64,000 nt of DNA from Picosynechococcus sp. PCC 7003 (lineage in GTDB: Bacteria; Cyanobacteriota; Cyanobacteriia; Cyanobacteriales; MRBY01), in the NCBI RefSeq assembly GCF_001693255.1, contig NZ_CP016474.1, forward strand, positions 2,374,661 to 2,438,660, in the 5' to 3' direction. Positions 17,602 through 25,589 of the stretch are shown here, piece after piece. The position numbers and the translations under genes are program-made. Numbering within the stretch: the first letter of the stretch is position 1; each line of letters starts with the position of its first letter. A model generated the notes under the pieces. It had not been told where the DNA came from. It searched no databases and saw nothing but the letters and a program-made list of their open reading frames with translations.

Positions 17602-18744
17602 CTAGCCGCGTTTTTCTACTGGAATATAGCTTTGATGATGCACACCGGTATAGACCTGGGTCGGCCGGAAAATCCGGTTGACACCCAGTTGTTCTTTCCA
17701 GTGGGCGAGCCAACCCGCAACCCTGGCGATCGCAAATAGAGGTGTAAACAAGTCACTAGGAATCCCCAACTTGCGATAGACCAAACCTGAATAGAAATCG
17801 ACATTGGCGAAAATACCCTTGTGGCCGTATTTTTCCTCAACAATTTTTTCTAATTCCAGGGCGATCTTGTAGTAGGGATCTTCCCCTTCGAGTTCAAAGA
17901 GTTCTTCTGCTAACCCCTGGAGGATCACCGCCCGGGGATCTTTAACCTTATAAACCCGGTGGCCGAAGCCCATAATCTTTTGCTTATTCGCCACACAGGT
18001 CTCGACATACCCACGGACATTTTCTACGGAGCCAATTTCTTCGAGCATTAAGAGCACTTCTTCGTTCGCCCCCCCGTGCAACGGCCCAGCCAAGGTGCCA
18101 ACAGCGGACGCAATCACCGCGTAGGGATCTGTCAAGGTTGAAGCCGTCACCATCGCCGAGAAGGTCGAAGCATTGATCGTGTGTTCCGCGTGGAGCATCA
18201 AGCAAATATCAAAAATCTTTGCCTGGAGATCGTAGGGACGACGCTCAGTCATCATATAGAGGAAGTTCGCCGCGTAATCAAGGCTATCGTTGGGCTGGAC
18301 GGGATCATTCCCCTTGCGCATCGAATTGGCTGCCGCGACCATGGTAGGGATTTTGGCCAACAAGCGGACAACGGCATGGCGAATGTACTCTGGATCATCC
18401 AAGGCACGACGGGAATAAAATAGCCCCAGGGCTGCTGCCGAGGTTTGCAAAGCATCCATTGGGTGACCGGTTTCGGGAAAACATTTCATCATGTCCCGGA
18501 TGCGGTATTTGATCCGACGGTGATAGAGAATATCGTTTTTAAAATCTTCAAGTTCCTGATAGGTCGGCAGTTCGCCCCAGATCAGGAGGTAGGCAACTTC
18601 GAGGAAAGAACTTTTTTCGGCCAATTCTTGGATCGGAATCCCCCGGTATTCGAGGATGCCATTTTTTCCATCGACGAAGCTAATGCTGGATTGGGCTGCA
18701 GGAATTCCTTCTAAGCCGGGTTTAAATTCGCAACCAGTCGTCAT
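17602..18744 (-). CDS. gltA: Citrate synthase
   Basis: Condenses acetyl-CoA and oxaloacetate to citrate, the entry step of the cyanobacterial TCA cycle and of 2-oxoglutarate supply for nitrogen assimilation. The 380-residue length fits the short, Gram-positive/archaeal-like citrate synthases. Catalytic and binding motifs are all visible: HAEHTINAST, GPLHGGANEE, MGFGHRVYK and ANVDFYSG, supplying the two His and the Asp of the active site. The N-terminus MTTGCEFKPGLEGI and the ISFVDGKNGILEYRG segment are typical of 2-methylcitrate/citrate synthases, and those two activities are hard to separate by sequence. The gene follows sixA by 83 bases and is followed closely by the lipoprotein gene and nadK. 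Confidence 0.96.
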   Translation of the reverse strand: MTTGCEFKPGLEGIPAAQSSISFVDGKNGILEYRGIPIQELAEKSSFLEVAYLLIWGELPTYQELEDFKNDILYHRRIKYRIRDMMKCFPETGHPMDALQTSAAALGLFYSRRALDDPEYIRHAVVRLLAKIPTMVAAANSMRKGNDPVQPNDSLDYAANFLYMMTERRPYDLQAKIFDICLMLHAEHTINASTFSAMVTASTLTDPYAVIASAVGTLAGPLHGGANEEVLLMLEEIGSVENVRGYVETCVANKQKIMGFGHRVYKVKDPRAVILQGLAEELFELEGEDPYYKIALELEKIVEEKYGHKGIFANVDFYSGLVYRKLGIPSDLFTPLFAIARVAGWLAHWKEQLGVNRIFRPTQVYTGVHHQSYIPVEKRG

Positions 18745-18798
18745 ACTGTGTACCTTGATTAGATCCTAAAAATAATATTGAGGCTAATTTTCTTGATG

Positions 18799-18825
18799 CC
18801 CGTGGCTAACTTAGCCTATCACGGG
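18799..18825 (-). other. Strong hairpin between sixA and gltA
   Basis: CCCGTG (18799-18804) pairs with CACGGG (18820-18825), and an inner GCTA/TAGC adds 4 bp with a small bulge. It lies 3 bases after the sixA stop (minus strand). No T tract follows, so it may be an RNA stability or processing element rather than a terminator. Confidence 0.35.
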
Positions 18826-18827
18826 GA

Positions 18828-19325
18828 TTATGGCAGTAGCCATTTTGGCGAGGTCAACAAAAATAGCTCATTATCGGTGTGGGCTTGGATCCGGGCGGCA
18901 CCCGAACGAAGGCCAATGATGCCTGCTTTTTTGAGGTTGAGGTGGTGCCCCGTTTGACCAAAGGCGATCGCCTCGGCCCATTCGCCCAAGTCTGGTTGAT
19001 GGCCCACAAGGACTAATTTCGCATCCGGAGCTGCTTCCCAACGTTCTAGCCAAGCTAAAAATGACCCCAGGGAACCTCCGGGGGCTAGGCTCTGGAAGAC
19101 CTGGGGGTGGGGGCCTAGTTCTGCGGCGGCCAAAATTTCTGCGGTTTGTCTGGCCCGCAATAAGGGACTCGTTAAAATTCCCTCAAAGTACAGCCCAAGC
19201 TGCTTTAGTCGTTGGGCCACCAGTTTTGTCCGGGCTTCACCTTTGGCGGTCAAAGGGCGATCGCCATCCTCTGCATAATCAGCCCGGTCGGCGGCGATGC
19301 CGTGGCGAAAAAAATATAATTCCAT
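18828..19325 (-). CDS. sixA: SixA-type phosphohistidine phosphatase
   Basis: A 165-residue histidine-phosphatase-superfamily protein of the short SixA type, which removes phosphate from His residues of HPt domains in phosphorelays. The catalytic RHG is at the N-terminus (YFFRHGIAADRADYAEDGDRPLT), and the second catalytic His is in LVLVGHQPDLGEW. The start at 19325 is supported by a good ribosome-binding site, AGGAGG, seven bases upstream; the open frame continues upstream to 19463 but those codons look non-coding. It is probably the first gene of the sixA-gltA-lipoprotein-nadK unit. HPt partners are not adjacent; PilL in this window carries an HPt domain, but any link is speculative. Confidence 0.9.
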   Translation of the reverse strand: MELYFFRHGIAADRADYAEDGDRPLTAKGEARTKLVAQRLKQLGLYFEGILTSPLLRARQTAEILAAAELGPHPQVFQSLAPGGSLGSFLAWLERWEAAPDAKLVLVGHQPDLGEWAEAIAFGQTGHHLNLKKAGIIGLRSGAARIQAHTDNELFLLTSPKWLLP

Positions 19326-19541
19326 TGCTTTTCCTCCTAGGAGATGACGGGGCGAGAACGCCCAGCGGCTCTTGTCTATTCTTAACGACAACGGCCAAGA
19401 ACGTGCCAAGCTTGCCCCGATCCCAGGGTGCCATACCCTAAAAACAATTCCCCACACAACCACTATCTTGGTGCATGGGGAAATTGAGAGTCACATTAAA
19501 TGTGAAGTAAATTACTGAGGCGATCGCCCCGAATTTTTTGT

Positions 19542-19658
19542 TTAAGCGTCAGATTCAATGTAGTTAAACAAAAGTCCCATCGCTAAAGCCGGGAAAACAA
19601 CACCCGCCAAGGGGACAAGAATTACAGGCAGAAAAGAAGCTGCGTAGGCGCCGTTCAT
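19542..19658 (-). CDS. psaI: Photosystem I reaction centre subunit VIII (PsaI)
   Basis: A 38-residue single-helix thylakoid protein translated from the ATG at 19658: it begins [19 protein letters not shown] and ends in FNYIESDA. This is the PsaI pattern, a short lumenal/stromal tail around one hydrophobic helix. PsaI helps hold PsaL in place and so supports trimer formation of photosystem I. An AGGA ribosome-binding site lies about nine bases upstream of the ATG. The gene is divergent from psaL, with 247 bases between the two starts. It is too short for most automatic ORF filters. Confidence 0.93.
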   Translation of the reverse strand: MNGAYAASFLPVILVPLAGVVFPALAMGLLFNYIESDA

Positions 19659-19743
19659 ATTAAATCTTTCCTAAATGCTATTAACAAACTGGTTTTCACA
19701 ATACCTTGGATATTACTGCCAGAGGTCTTGGGAGGGAACAGAC

Positions 19744-19761
19744 ATTACGATTCTTAACATA
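19744..19761 (+). promoter_or_regulatory. Possible HLR1 (RpaB-binding) site between psaI and psaL
   Basis: ATTACGAT-TC-TTAACATA resembles the HLR1 motif (two KTTACAWW repeats two bases apart), with three mismatches. HLR1 is the binding site of the response regulator RpaB, which controls photosystem I genes according to light in other cyanobacteria. It is about 75 bases upstream of the psaL -10 box, within the psaI/psaL divergent region. Confidence 0.35.
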
Positions 19762-19836
19762 AATGACCGAAATTCCCAGGACTTGCCTTAAATGTTGCCA
19801 AATACTAAGAAAGCCAGTAAATCTAGCAATATCTCT

Positions 19837-19842
19837 TATAAT
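19837..19842 (+). promoter_or_regulatory. Predicted -10 element of psaL
   Basis: A perfect TATAAT at 19837-19842 would place the transcription start near 19849, about 57 bases before the psaL ATG. No good -35 hexamer is found at the usual spacing, which is common for activator-dependent photosystem promoters. Confidence 0.5.
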
Positions 19843-19905
19843 CCGTAACAAGTGTTTATCTGAACTTAAATTGTAAGTTTGTTTTGAGAGGAGCTTAAAC
19901 ATTAA

Positions 19906-20364
19906 ATGGACATTATTCAACATGGTGGAGATCCTCAAGTAGGAAACCTCGCGACTCCGATTAATGCTTCTGCATTTAGTAAAGCTTTCATTAATAATCT
20001 ACCGGGTTATCGTCAAGGGCTTTCGGCACAGCGGCGTGGTCTAGAAATTGGCATGGCCCATGGTTATTTCCTCTATGGCCCCTTTGCTCTCCTCGGCCCA
20101 CTGCGGAATGCAGACTTTGCTGGGGTTGCTGGCCTATTAGGAACCGTTGGCTTGATTTCCCTATTGACCCTTGCCCTTTCTCTTTATGGAAGCGTCGGCG
20201 TCAGCACACCCACTGCAACTTTGACGACGCCCAATCCTCCTGAGAATCTTGGGACAAAGGAAGGCTGGAGCGAGTTTGCGGCTGGCTTCTTAATTGGCGG
20301 CTGTGGTGGTGCCCTGGTTGCCTATGGTCTTTGTGTTGCCTTACCGATGATGTACACCATCTAG
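19906..20364 (+). CDS. psaL: Photosystem I reaction centre subunit XI (PsaL)
   Basis: A 152-residue thylakoid membrane protein at the centre of the photosystem I trimer. The N-terminal stromal part contains GDPQVGNLATPINAS and FINNLPGYRQGLSAQRRGLEIGMAHGYF, which binds chlorophyll through GMAHGYFL. Three hydrophobic segments follow: ALLGPLRNADFAGVAGLLGTVGLI (about 60-83), a middle stretch to residue 97, and FAAGFLIGGCGGALVAYGLCVALP (about 125-148). The ribosome-binding site GAGGAG lies upstream of the ATG. An intrinsic terminator occurs 140 bases after the stop. psaL is divergent from psaI here, whereas some other cyanobacteria have them in one operon. Confidence 0.97.
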   Translation: MDIIQHGGDPQVGNLATPINASAFSKAFINNLPGYRQGLSAQRRGLEIGMAHGYFLYGPFALLGPLRNADFAGVAGLLGTVGLISLLTLALSLYGSVGVSTPTATLTTPNPPENLGTKEGWSEFAAGFLIGGCGGALVAYGLCVALPMMYTI

Positions 20365-20692
20365 GGATTGGTTTATAAGTTTTTATACAGGGTGTTCTGT
20401 GCGGTGATCTGAGTTTTGATTTAGTTATCCGACGGCCACCACAATATATGACTTTAAAAATTACAAATTGGTAGATCTGGTCAATTGAGTTTGTTGTTTG
20501 TAAAGCCCGGTGAAAATTCACTGGGTTTTTTTGTGTCTAAGAGAAATCAGTGCCTAAAATTTAGGGGGCTGTAGGGAAAAGCTCGGTGGGGTTAATCGGC
20601 GCAGTTTAAAGGTAAGTTAGTTTCGGTGGCGATCGCCCTTGGTTTATCCTAGAGCCTAAAAGATACGCACAATTTTTGGAATAATTTTAAAA
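20365..20692 (+). other. Spacer between psaL and psb32
   Basis: No gene is supported in these 328 bases. They hold an AT-rich psaL 3' untranslated region, the terminator at 20506-20532, a HIP1 site near 20627 and presumably the psb32 promoter; I saw no clear -10/-35 pair. Confidence 0.6.
20506..20532 (+). terminator. Intrinsic terminator downstream of psaL
   Basis: CCCGGTG (20506-20512), loop AAAATT, CACTGGG (20519-20525), followed by seven Ts. The 7-bp stem includes one G-T pair. It is the best terminator of the region and gives psaL a roughly 140-base 3' untranslated region. Confidence 0.8.
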
Positions 20693-21391
20693 ATGATATC
20701 TCAACCCAAAAGCTTGCAATGGTGGCAAAAACTGGGGGTGTGGCTCGCAACGGTATTGTTTACCTTTGGGGGTTTTGTTTCGGCAGCCCAGGCCACTGGT
20801 GTTTATGATGTGCCCTACGCCACGGGGGATCAACCGATCTGGATTGTGGATCAAGCAGAAGCAATCAGTCGTGCCAATGAAGGGCGTTTAAATCGAGAGC
20901 TCAGTGAGTTAGCGGAAACAACGGGCAAGGGTCTTCATTTGATCGCGATTCGTCGTCTCGATTATGGTCAGACCATGGAAGAATTTACCGATAAGGTGTT
21001 TGCGAAGTGGTTTCCGACACCGGAGGCCGGCGCTAACGAGGTGGTCGTGGCGATGGATGTGCTGACGAATAATGTGGCGATCGCCCTGGGGGATAATGTC
21101 CAGGACTTGATCCCACCGGAGACAGCCGAGAGTATTACTGGGGAAACCATCGGTTACCCCCTGCGCAGCAGTTCCTATAACCAAGCCTTCCTTGATGCTG
21201 AGGCCCGCATTGGTACCATTTTGAACGGTGAAGCAGATCCCGGCCCCCCAGACATCGCCGAAATTAATATCGAAAGCACTTTCACCAAGGCCGAAGACAC
21301 AAAAACAACCAGTTCAACGATTTGGGTCGTGGTGCTGCTCCTCTTGGCGACAATTATCCCTATGGCCACTTACTGGTGGTATGTGCGCTAA
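20693..21391 (+). CDS. psb32: Photosystem II repair protein Psb32 (TPM domain)
   Basis: A 232-residue membrane-anchored protein of the TPM (YgcG/TLP18.3) family. In Synechocystis and plants this family protects or repairs photosystem II. After a basic N-terminus, a hydrophobic segment (about residues 15-35, LATVLFTFGGFVSAAQA) acts as signal. The TPM domain covers about 40-170: WIVDQAEAISRANEGRLNRELSELAETTG, then LHLIAIRRLDYGQTMEEF and the conserved NNVAIALGDNVQDLI. A C-terminal helix (IWVVVLLLLATIIPMATYWW) anchors it in the membrane. The stop codon directly abuts the stop codon of convergent tspO. Confidence 0.88.
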   Translation: MISQPKSLQWWQKLGVWLATVLFTFGGFVSAAQATGVYDVPYATGDQPIWIVDQAEAISRANEGRLNRELSELAETTGKGLHLIAIRRLDYGQTMEEFTDKVFAKWFPTPEAGANEVVVAMDVLTNNVAIALGDNVQDLIPPETAESITGETIGYPLRSSSYNQAFLDAEARIGTILNGEADPGPPDIAEINIESTFTKAEDTKTTSSTIWVVVLLLLATIIPMATYWWYVR

Positions 21392-21865
21392 TTAACCTTT
21401 GCCCGGATTGAGCCAGATCATTTCCCAGGTAATGTAGGTGCCGACTGGGCTCCAGAGTAGAAAAGGAAACAATAGCCAAAAACTAATTTTCGAGACGGGA
21501 AAAACGGCGATCGCCAACAATAAACCCACCAAAAAACCCGCTGCCCCAATAATGGTTCCCACCGTTAGGCTGCGGGTTTTGCACATCACAGGGGTATAGG
21601 CCAAGATTACCAACTCCAACAGGCCATAACCTGCCATCAACAGCCAGGTACGAAATCCTTGGGGATCCGCATGCCAAACATAATTCGCCGAAATAATGCC
21701 GCAGATAAAAATACTCGTCCACACCACCGGGATAATGCCCTCAAAGGTGAGCCAGGCAGGACGGCGCAATTGGAAAAACCAGCGTTGATCCGCGCGAATC
21801 GCTCGATTTAGACCCACTCCTAAGGCGATCGCCACCAAAGTGATCAATAATCCCGTTCCCAGCAT
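21392..21865 (-). CDS. tspO: TspO/MBR family tryptophan-rich membrane protein
   Basis: A 157-residue protein with five predicted transmembrane helices, matching the TspO/translocator family that binds tetrapyrroles and takes part in stress responses. Family landmarks are LRRPAWLTFEGIIPVVWTSIF at about residues 33-53, the helix ending AYTPVM, and the final LLFPFLLWSPVGTYITWEMIW. It is somewhat shorter in tryptophan than the bacterial archetype but the arrangement is clear. The gene is convergent with psb32, stop codon to stop codon with no gap, and divergent from the membrane protein at 21947. A role in tetrapyrrole handling fits a photosynthetic cell but is inferred. Confidence 0.85.
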   Translation of the reverse strand: MLGTGLLITLVAIALGVGLNRAIRADQRWFFQLRRPAWLTFEGIIPVVWTSIFICGIISANYVWHADPQGFRTWLLMAGYGLLELVILAYTPVMCKTRSLTVGTIIGAAGFLVGLLLAIAVFPVSKISFWLLFPFLLWSPVGTYITWEMIWLNPGKG

Positions 21866-21946
21866 GTCTCTCTCCCCCAGAATTTCAACCCAATTCTATA
21901 CTGGTAGAAGAAGCCCCCCAGATTATTTCTAGCGACCCGTATAGCC

Positions 21947-23269
21947 ATGACCTTTTCGCCCCAACTAATGCGCGCCGTCGAAACCCTCCAATATCGAGCG
22001 ACTGTCGGGGAAGTGGCGACCCAGGCCGGCCTAGAACTCAGTGTGGCCCAAAATGGTCTTTATAATCTGGCTGCTGATGCCGGCGGGCACCTCCAGGTGG
22101 CAGAAACGGGTGATGTTGTCTTTGAATTTCCCAAAAATTTCCAAACAATCCTCCGTAATAAGTATTTCAAAATTCGGCTCCAGGAATGGCTCGATAAAAC
22201 CTGGCAAGTGGTCTTTTTCCTCATTCGGATCTCTTTTGGTATTGCCCTGATCCTGTCGATTCTCTTGATGACGATCGCTATCTTGGCTCTAGTTGCCGCC
22301 GCCAGCAGTCAGGATAATAACAACTCCTCTCGTCGCCGTAGTTCTTTTAATATGCCCTGGCTTATTTGGTGGGGCCCTGATCTGTTCCGCGTCTTTAGCC
22401 CCAATTACTACGGCTCCCGACGCGACGGCACTTCAATTGCGCCCCGCAAGAACACGACGGGCAAAACAGAGAAAGGGGGAATGAATTTCCTCGAAGCCGT
22501 TTTTTCTTTCTTGTTTGGTGATGGTGATCCTAATCCGAACCTGGAGGAACGCCGCTGGCAAACCATCGGTCAAGTGATCCAAAATAACGATGGGGCTGTG
22601 ATCGCCGAGCAACTTGCGCCCTATTTCGACAAGTTATCGCCCACGGAACAGACGGAAGAAAGTTACATGTTACCGGTCTTGGCCCGGTTCAATGGCTACC
22701 CGGAAGTGTCCCCCACGGGAGACTTGGTTTATTACTTTCCAGAACTACAGGTCAAAGCCCAGGAACGCCGCCAGAAATCTGTTCCTGAATATTTAGAAGA
22801 ACAGCGCTGGACCTTTACCCTTGCTCCTACGGGACAAAAATTTTTGGCGATCGCCCTTGGGGGTGTCAACTTAGTCTTGGCCCTGATGCTAGGCGTTTTA
22901 TTGCAAGATTCAGCCCTGGTGGCCGAACTCGGTGGCTTAGTGGGTCTTGCCCAGGCCCTTTATCCGCTTCTCTTTGCTTATGCGATCGCCTTTTTGGCCG
23001 TTCCCCTCGGCCGCTACTTTTGGCTCCAGCGCCGCAACCAAACCATCGAAAATCGCAACGCCCAGCGACAAGAACGGGTAGTCTTACTCAACACTGGCGA
23101 ACCTGAGTTGCAACAAAAACTAAGCTATGCCCAGCAATTTGCGACCCAGAAAATTCTCACCGCCGAAACCATCACCTATGGCACCGACCAAGATCTCCTG
23201 GATCAACAACTGCAAGGGCGCGATGACCTCGCCAAAGATTGGGAACGACGCCTAGAAGAAGGTCAGTAA
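21947..23269 (+). CDS. Conserved cyanobacterial membrane protein of unknown function (440 aa)
   Basis: A 440-residue protein that I do not recognise by name. The N-terminal 85 residues (ETLQYRATVGEVATQAGLELSVAQNGL) look like a winged-helix or repeat domain; a similar, weaker copy recurs at about residues 195-265 (IAEQLAPYFDKLSPTEQTEES, then GDLVYYFPELQ), as TGDVVFEFP and TGDLVYYFP show. Hydrophobic segments fall at about 88-120, 298-325 and 334-356. A Ser/Arg/Asn-rich linker sits at 124-135. The C-terminus is charged and coiled. The paired soluble modules flanking membrane helices are the most distinctive feature. It has its own start 82 bases from the divergent tspO gene. Confidence 0.8.
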   Translation: MTFSPQLMRAVETLQYRATVGEVATQAGLELSVAQNGLYNLAADAGGHLQVAETGDVVFEFPKNFQTILRNKYFKIRLQEWLDKTWQVVFFLIRISFGIALILSILLMTIAILALVAAASSQDNNNSSRRRSSFNMPWLIWWGPDLFRVFSPNYYGSRRDGTSIAPRKNTTGKTEKGGMNFLEAVFSFLFGDGDPNPNLEERRWQTIGQVIQNNDGAVIAEQLAPYFDKLSPTEQTEESYMLPVLARFNGYPEVSPTGDLVYYFPELQVKAQERRQKSVPEYLEEQRWTFTLAPTGQKFLAIALGGVNLVLALMLGVLLQDSALVAELGGLVGLAQALYPLLFAYAIAFLAVPLGRYFWLQRRNQTIENRNAQRQERVVLLNTGEPELQQKLSYAQQFATQKILTAETITYGTDQDLLDQQLQGRDDLAKDWERRLEEGQ

Positions 23270-23347
23270 CGGTTTTTTAATCCACACGAATGGAAATGTC
23301 AGTTAATTCTGAGGATTTTGGGGATTGAATCTATCCGGCGATCGCCA

Positions 23348-24631
23348 CTACAGATCTCGGTGGGTAAAAGGCTTGGCATCGGGACCACTGTAGGTTGCGG
23401 CAATTTGACCATTGCCGACCAGATGATATTTGTAGGTCACAAGCCCTTCTAAACCCACGGGGCCACGGGGCGGTAAGGTTTGGGTGCTGATGCCCACCTC
23501 TGCGCCAAAGCCGTAGCGGAAACCATCGGCAAAACGGGTCGAGCAATTATGGTAAACGCCCGCTGCCTTCACTTCATTGAGGAAAATCTGGGCCGTGGCT
23601 GCATCTTCTGTGATGATCCCGTCGGTGTGTTTGGAGCCATAGGTATTGATGTGGGCGATCGCCGCTTCGACATCGGTTACAACTTTAATTGCCAGAACTA
23701 AATCGCTATATTCTGTGCGCCAATCTTCTGTCGTCGCGGGTTGGACAGGAATAATCTTTTGGGTTGTCTCATCGCCAATGAGAGTCACTTGTTTCGCCGT
23801 TAAAGCTGCGGCGATCTGGGGGAGAAATTCTGGGGCAATTTTTTCGTGAATCAACAGCGTTTCAACCGCATTACAAGCCGCCGGATACTGGGTTTTCGCA
23901 TCGACAACAATCGGAATGGTTTTGCTTAAATCTGCCGCCATATCAACGTATAGGTGACAAATACCGTCGGCGTGGCCCAGCACGGGGATATTTGTGTTTT
24001 GTTGCACATACTGCACAAAGGCATTAGAACCACGCGGGATGATCAGATCCACATATTCATCGAGGGACAGGAGGGTTTTAATTTCTTCGCGGGTGGTCAG
24101 AAGGGTGACAGCCTGGGGCGAAACGGCAGTGTCCTGGAGGGCGGTTTGGATAATTTCTGTCAACACAGTGCAGGATTGAATTGCTTCTTTACCCCCTTTG
24201 AGAATCACACCATTACCCGATTTAATTGCGAGGCTGGTGATCTGAATCAGCGCTTCTGGGCGGGCTTCAAAAATAATCCCTAAAACCCCCAGGGGACAGG
24301 TGACTCGCTTGAGGACTAAATCTTGATCTAACTCTCGGTGTAACTGGAGATGGCCAATGGGATCAGGGAGGTTAATTACATCATAGATACCGGCGATCGC
24401 CCCTTGCAATTTGCTCTCTCCCAACTTCAGACGGGCATAGAGGGCTGGTGCAATCCCATCTCGCTGGGCTGCTTCACAATCTGCTTGGTTTGCCGCGACG
24501 ATTTTCGCCTGATTTGCCGCGAGGGCTTGGGCCACTTTTTCTAAAGCATCATTACGCTGAGCCAAGCTTAACGTGCCGAGTTTTTGGGCCGCGGCCCGAG
24601 TTTGCTGTGCCAAGTCAATCAGATTCGCCAT
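23348..24631 (-). CDS. proA: Gamma-glutamyl phosphate reductase (glutamate-5-semialdehyde dehydrogenase)
   Basis: Reduces gamma-glutamyl phosphate to glutamate-5-semialdehyde with NADPH, the second step of proline synthesis. The 427-residue protein shows the ProA pattern: [49 protein letters not shown], and the catalytic cysteine in [15 protein letters not shown]. It ends [20 protein letters not shown]. The ATG at 24631 is chosen because GGAGGG lies five bases upstream; the open frame extends four codons further to a TTG. The gene stands downstream of ccmK4 on the same strand, separated by a terminator at 24699-24724, so it probably has its own promoter. Confidence 0.96.
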   Translation of the reverse strand: MANLIDLAQQTRAAAQKLGTLSLAQRNDALEKVAQALAANQAKIVAANQADCEAAQRDGIAPALYARLKLGESKLQGAIAGIYDVINLPDPIGHLQLHRELDQDLVLKRVTCPLGVLGIIFEARPEALIQITSLAIKSGNGVILKGGKEAIQSCTVLTEIIQTALQDTAVSPQAVTLLTTREEIKTLLSLDEYVDLIIPRGSNAFVQYVQQNTNIPVLGHADGICHLYVDMAADLSKTIPIVVDAKTQYPAACNAVETLLIHEKIAPEFLPQIAAALTAKQVTLIGDETTQKIIPVQPATTEDWRTEYSDLVLAIKVVTDVEAAIAHINTYGSKHTDGIITEDAATAQIFLNEVKAAGVYHNCSTRFADGFRYGFGAEVGISTQTLPPRGPVGLEGLVTYKYHLVGNGQIAATYSGPDAKPFTHRDL

Positions 24632-24698
24632 GATTCCCTCCAAATTTATTCAGTCCTATGTTCTATTTAACATCACCTATCGCCCTGACCCAACAACG

Positions 24699-24724
24699 AA
24701 AAAAGCCCATCAAAATAGGCTTTT
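24699..24724 (-). terminator. Intrinsic terminator after ccmK4
   Basis: Read on the minus strand, AAAAGCC (24724-24718), a 10-base loop and GGCTTTT run into further Ts (to 24699). It lies 35 bases after the ccmK4 stop and 68 bases before the proA start, so it should separate the shell-protein unit from proA. Confidence 0.7.
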
Positions 24725-24758
24725 CTGTGATGAATCTGCGGATTTTAACAAGGTTAAT

Positions 24759-25094
24759 TTAAACGCGAGTACCTTCTACGGCAGCCCGGTAGGGTTCAAC
24801 ATCTTCGCCGTAGTCGATGGGGAGTACCGCACAAACGTTGGGGTGGGGCCGGGGAATAATCACCCAGGATTCTAAAACACCACCATGGGCTTTCTCGACG
24901 GCTTCGATCCCGGCAGCCATGGCGGTTTTAACTTCCGAGACGTCGCCACGAATGTTGATATTGAAGCGGGCACTACCCACCCGAATGTAGCCCACTAGGG
25001 TTACACGACCGGCTTTCACCATCGCATCTGCAGCGGCAAGTACTCCGGGAAAGCCTTTTGTTTCAAGTGATCCAACCGCAGATTGAGCGGGCAT
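24759..25094 (-). CDS. ccmK4: Carboxysome shell protein CcmK4
   Basis: A 111-residue single-BMC-domain protein whose hexamers tile the carboxysome shell facets. The sequence follows the CcmK4 pattern: SAVGSLETKGFPGVLAAADAMVKAGRVTLVGYI, the pore-loop segment VGSARFNINIRGDVSEV, and the C-terminal ESWVIIPRPHPNVCAVLPI. The pore loop region RVGSARF is typical of CcmK4 rather than CcmK2. It lies 108 bases after ccmK3 on the same strand, the usual pairing of these two genes away from the main ccm operon. CcmK3/CcmK4 are thought to adjust shell permeability by forming mixed hexamers. A terminator follows. Confidence 0.94.
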   Translation of the reverse strand: MPAQSAVGSLETKGFPGVLAAADAMVKAGRVTLVGYIRVGSARFNINIRGDVSEVKTAMAAGIEAVEKAHGGVLESWVIIPRPHPNVCAVLPIDYGEDVEPYRAAVEGTRV

Positions 25095-25202
25095 AGGGGG
25101 TCTCCTTTATCTTTGTGATTAGTAAAACTTATTTATATTTGGTTCTTCACCCAAGCACATATTATTCTCTAAACTGGGCAAAACACCAAGATCTTCGCGG
25201 CA

Positions 25203-25511
25203 CTAAGAGCGAAATTCGAGGGAAGCCTGGGTATATTCCAGGGGTAAAATCCCGACAACATTATCGGGGGGGTTGGGGACGGTGTAATGGCTCATCACTT
25301 GACCACCGACAGTTTCTTCGGCGGCCCGTAAACCGGCTTCCATGGCAGGGCGCACTTCTGAGGTACGACCCCGAATGACAACGATAAAATTACCTCTTTC
25401 GGCTTTGTCAAAAAACACAATGGTGACACGGCCCGCTTTGACCATGGCATCAGCGGCGGCAAGGACGGCGGGAAAACCTAGGGTTTCAATGACTCCCACG
25501 GCTTCTTGCAT
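25203..25511 (-). CDS. ccmK3: Carboxysome shell protein CcmK3
   Basis: A 102-residue BMC-domain protein of the CcmK3 type: QEAVGVIETLGFPAVLAAADAMVKAGRVTIV, then FFDKAERGNFIVVIRGRTSEV and SHYTVPNPPDNVVGILPLEY. The pore-loop region differs from the canonical lysine-containing loop of CcmK1/2: the AERGNF segment replaces the usual small-residue loop, which is the hallmark of CcmK3 and is thought to prevent it forming homo-hexamers. The start is the ATG at 25511; the frame opens upstream but that extension lies in the promoter shared with the divergent kinase-fold gene. It is first in a two-gene unit with ccmK4. Confidence 0.93.
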   Translation of the reverse strand: MQEAVGVIETLGFPAVLAAADAMVKAGRVTIVFFDKAERGNFIVVIRGRTSEVRPAMEAGLRAAEETVGGQVMSHYTVPNPPDNVVGILPLEYTQASLEFRS

Positions 25512-25589
25512 AATCTCGACTCCTGGGGGCAAGGGATAGGGCTATATTCTCCCACATTGGTTCCCTTCTGCTATAGGAAATTTTTTGGA

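Noticed and set aside
19491-19505. TCACAT-TAA-ATGTGA as a CRP-type site downstream of psaI
   Set aside because: The half sites are in the opposite order to TGTGA-N6-TCACA and it lies behind a gene, so it is more likely a plain hairpin.
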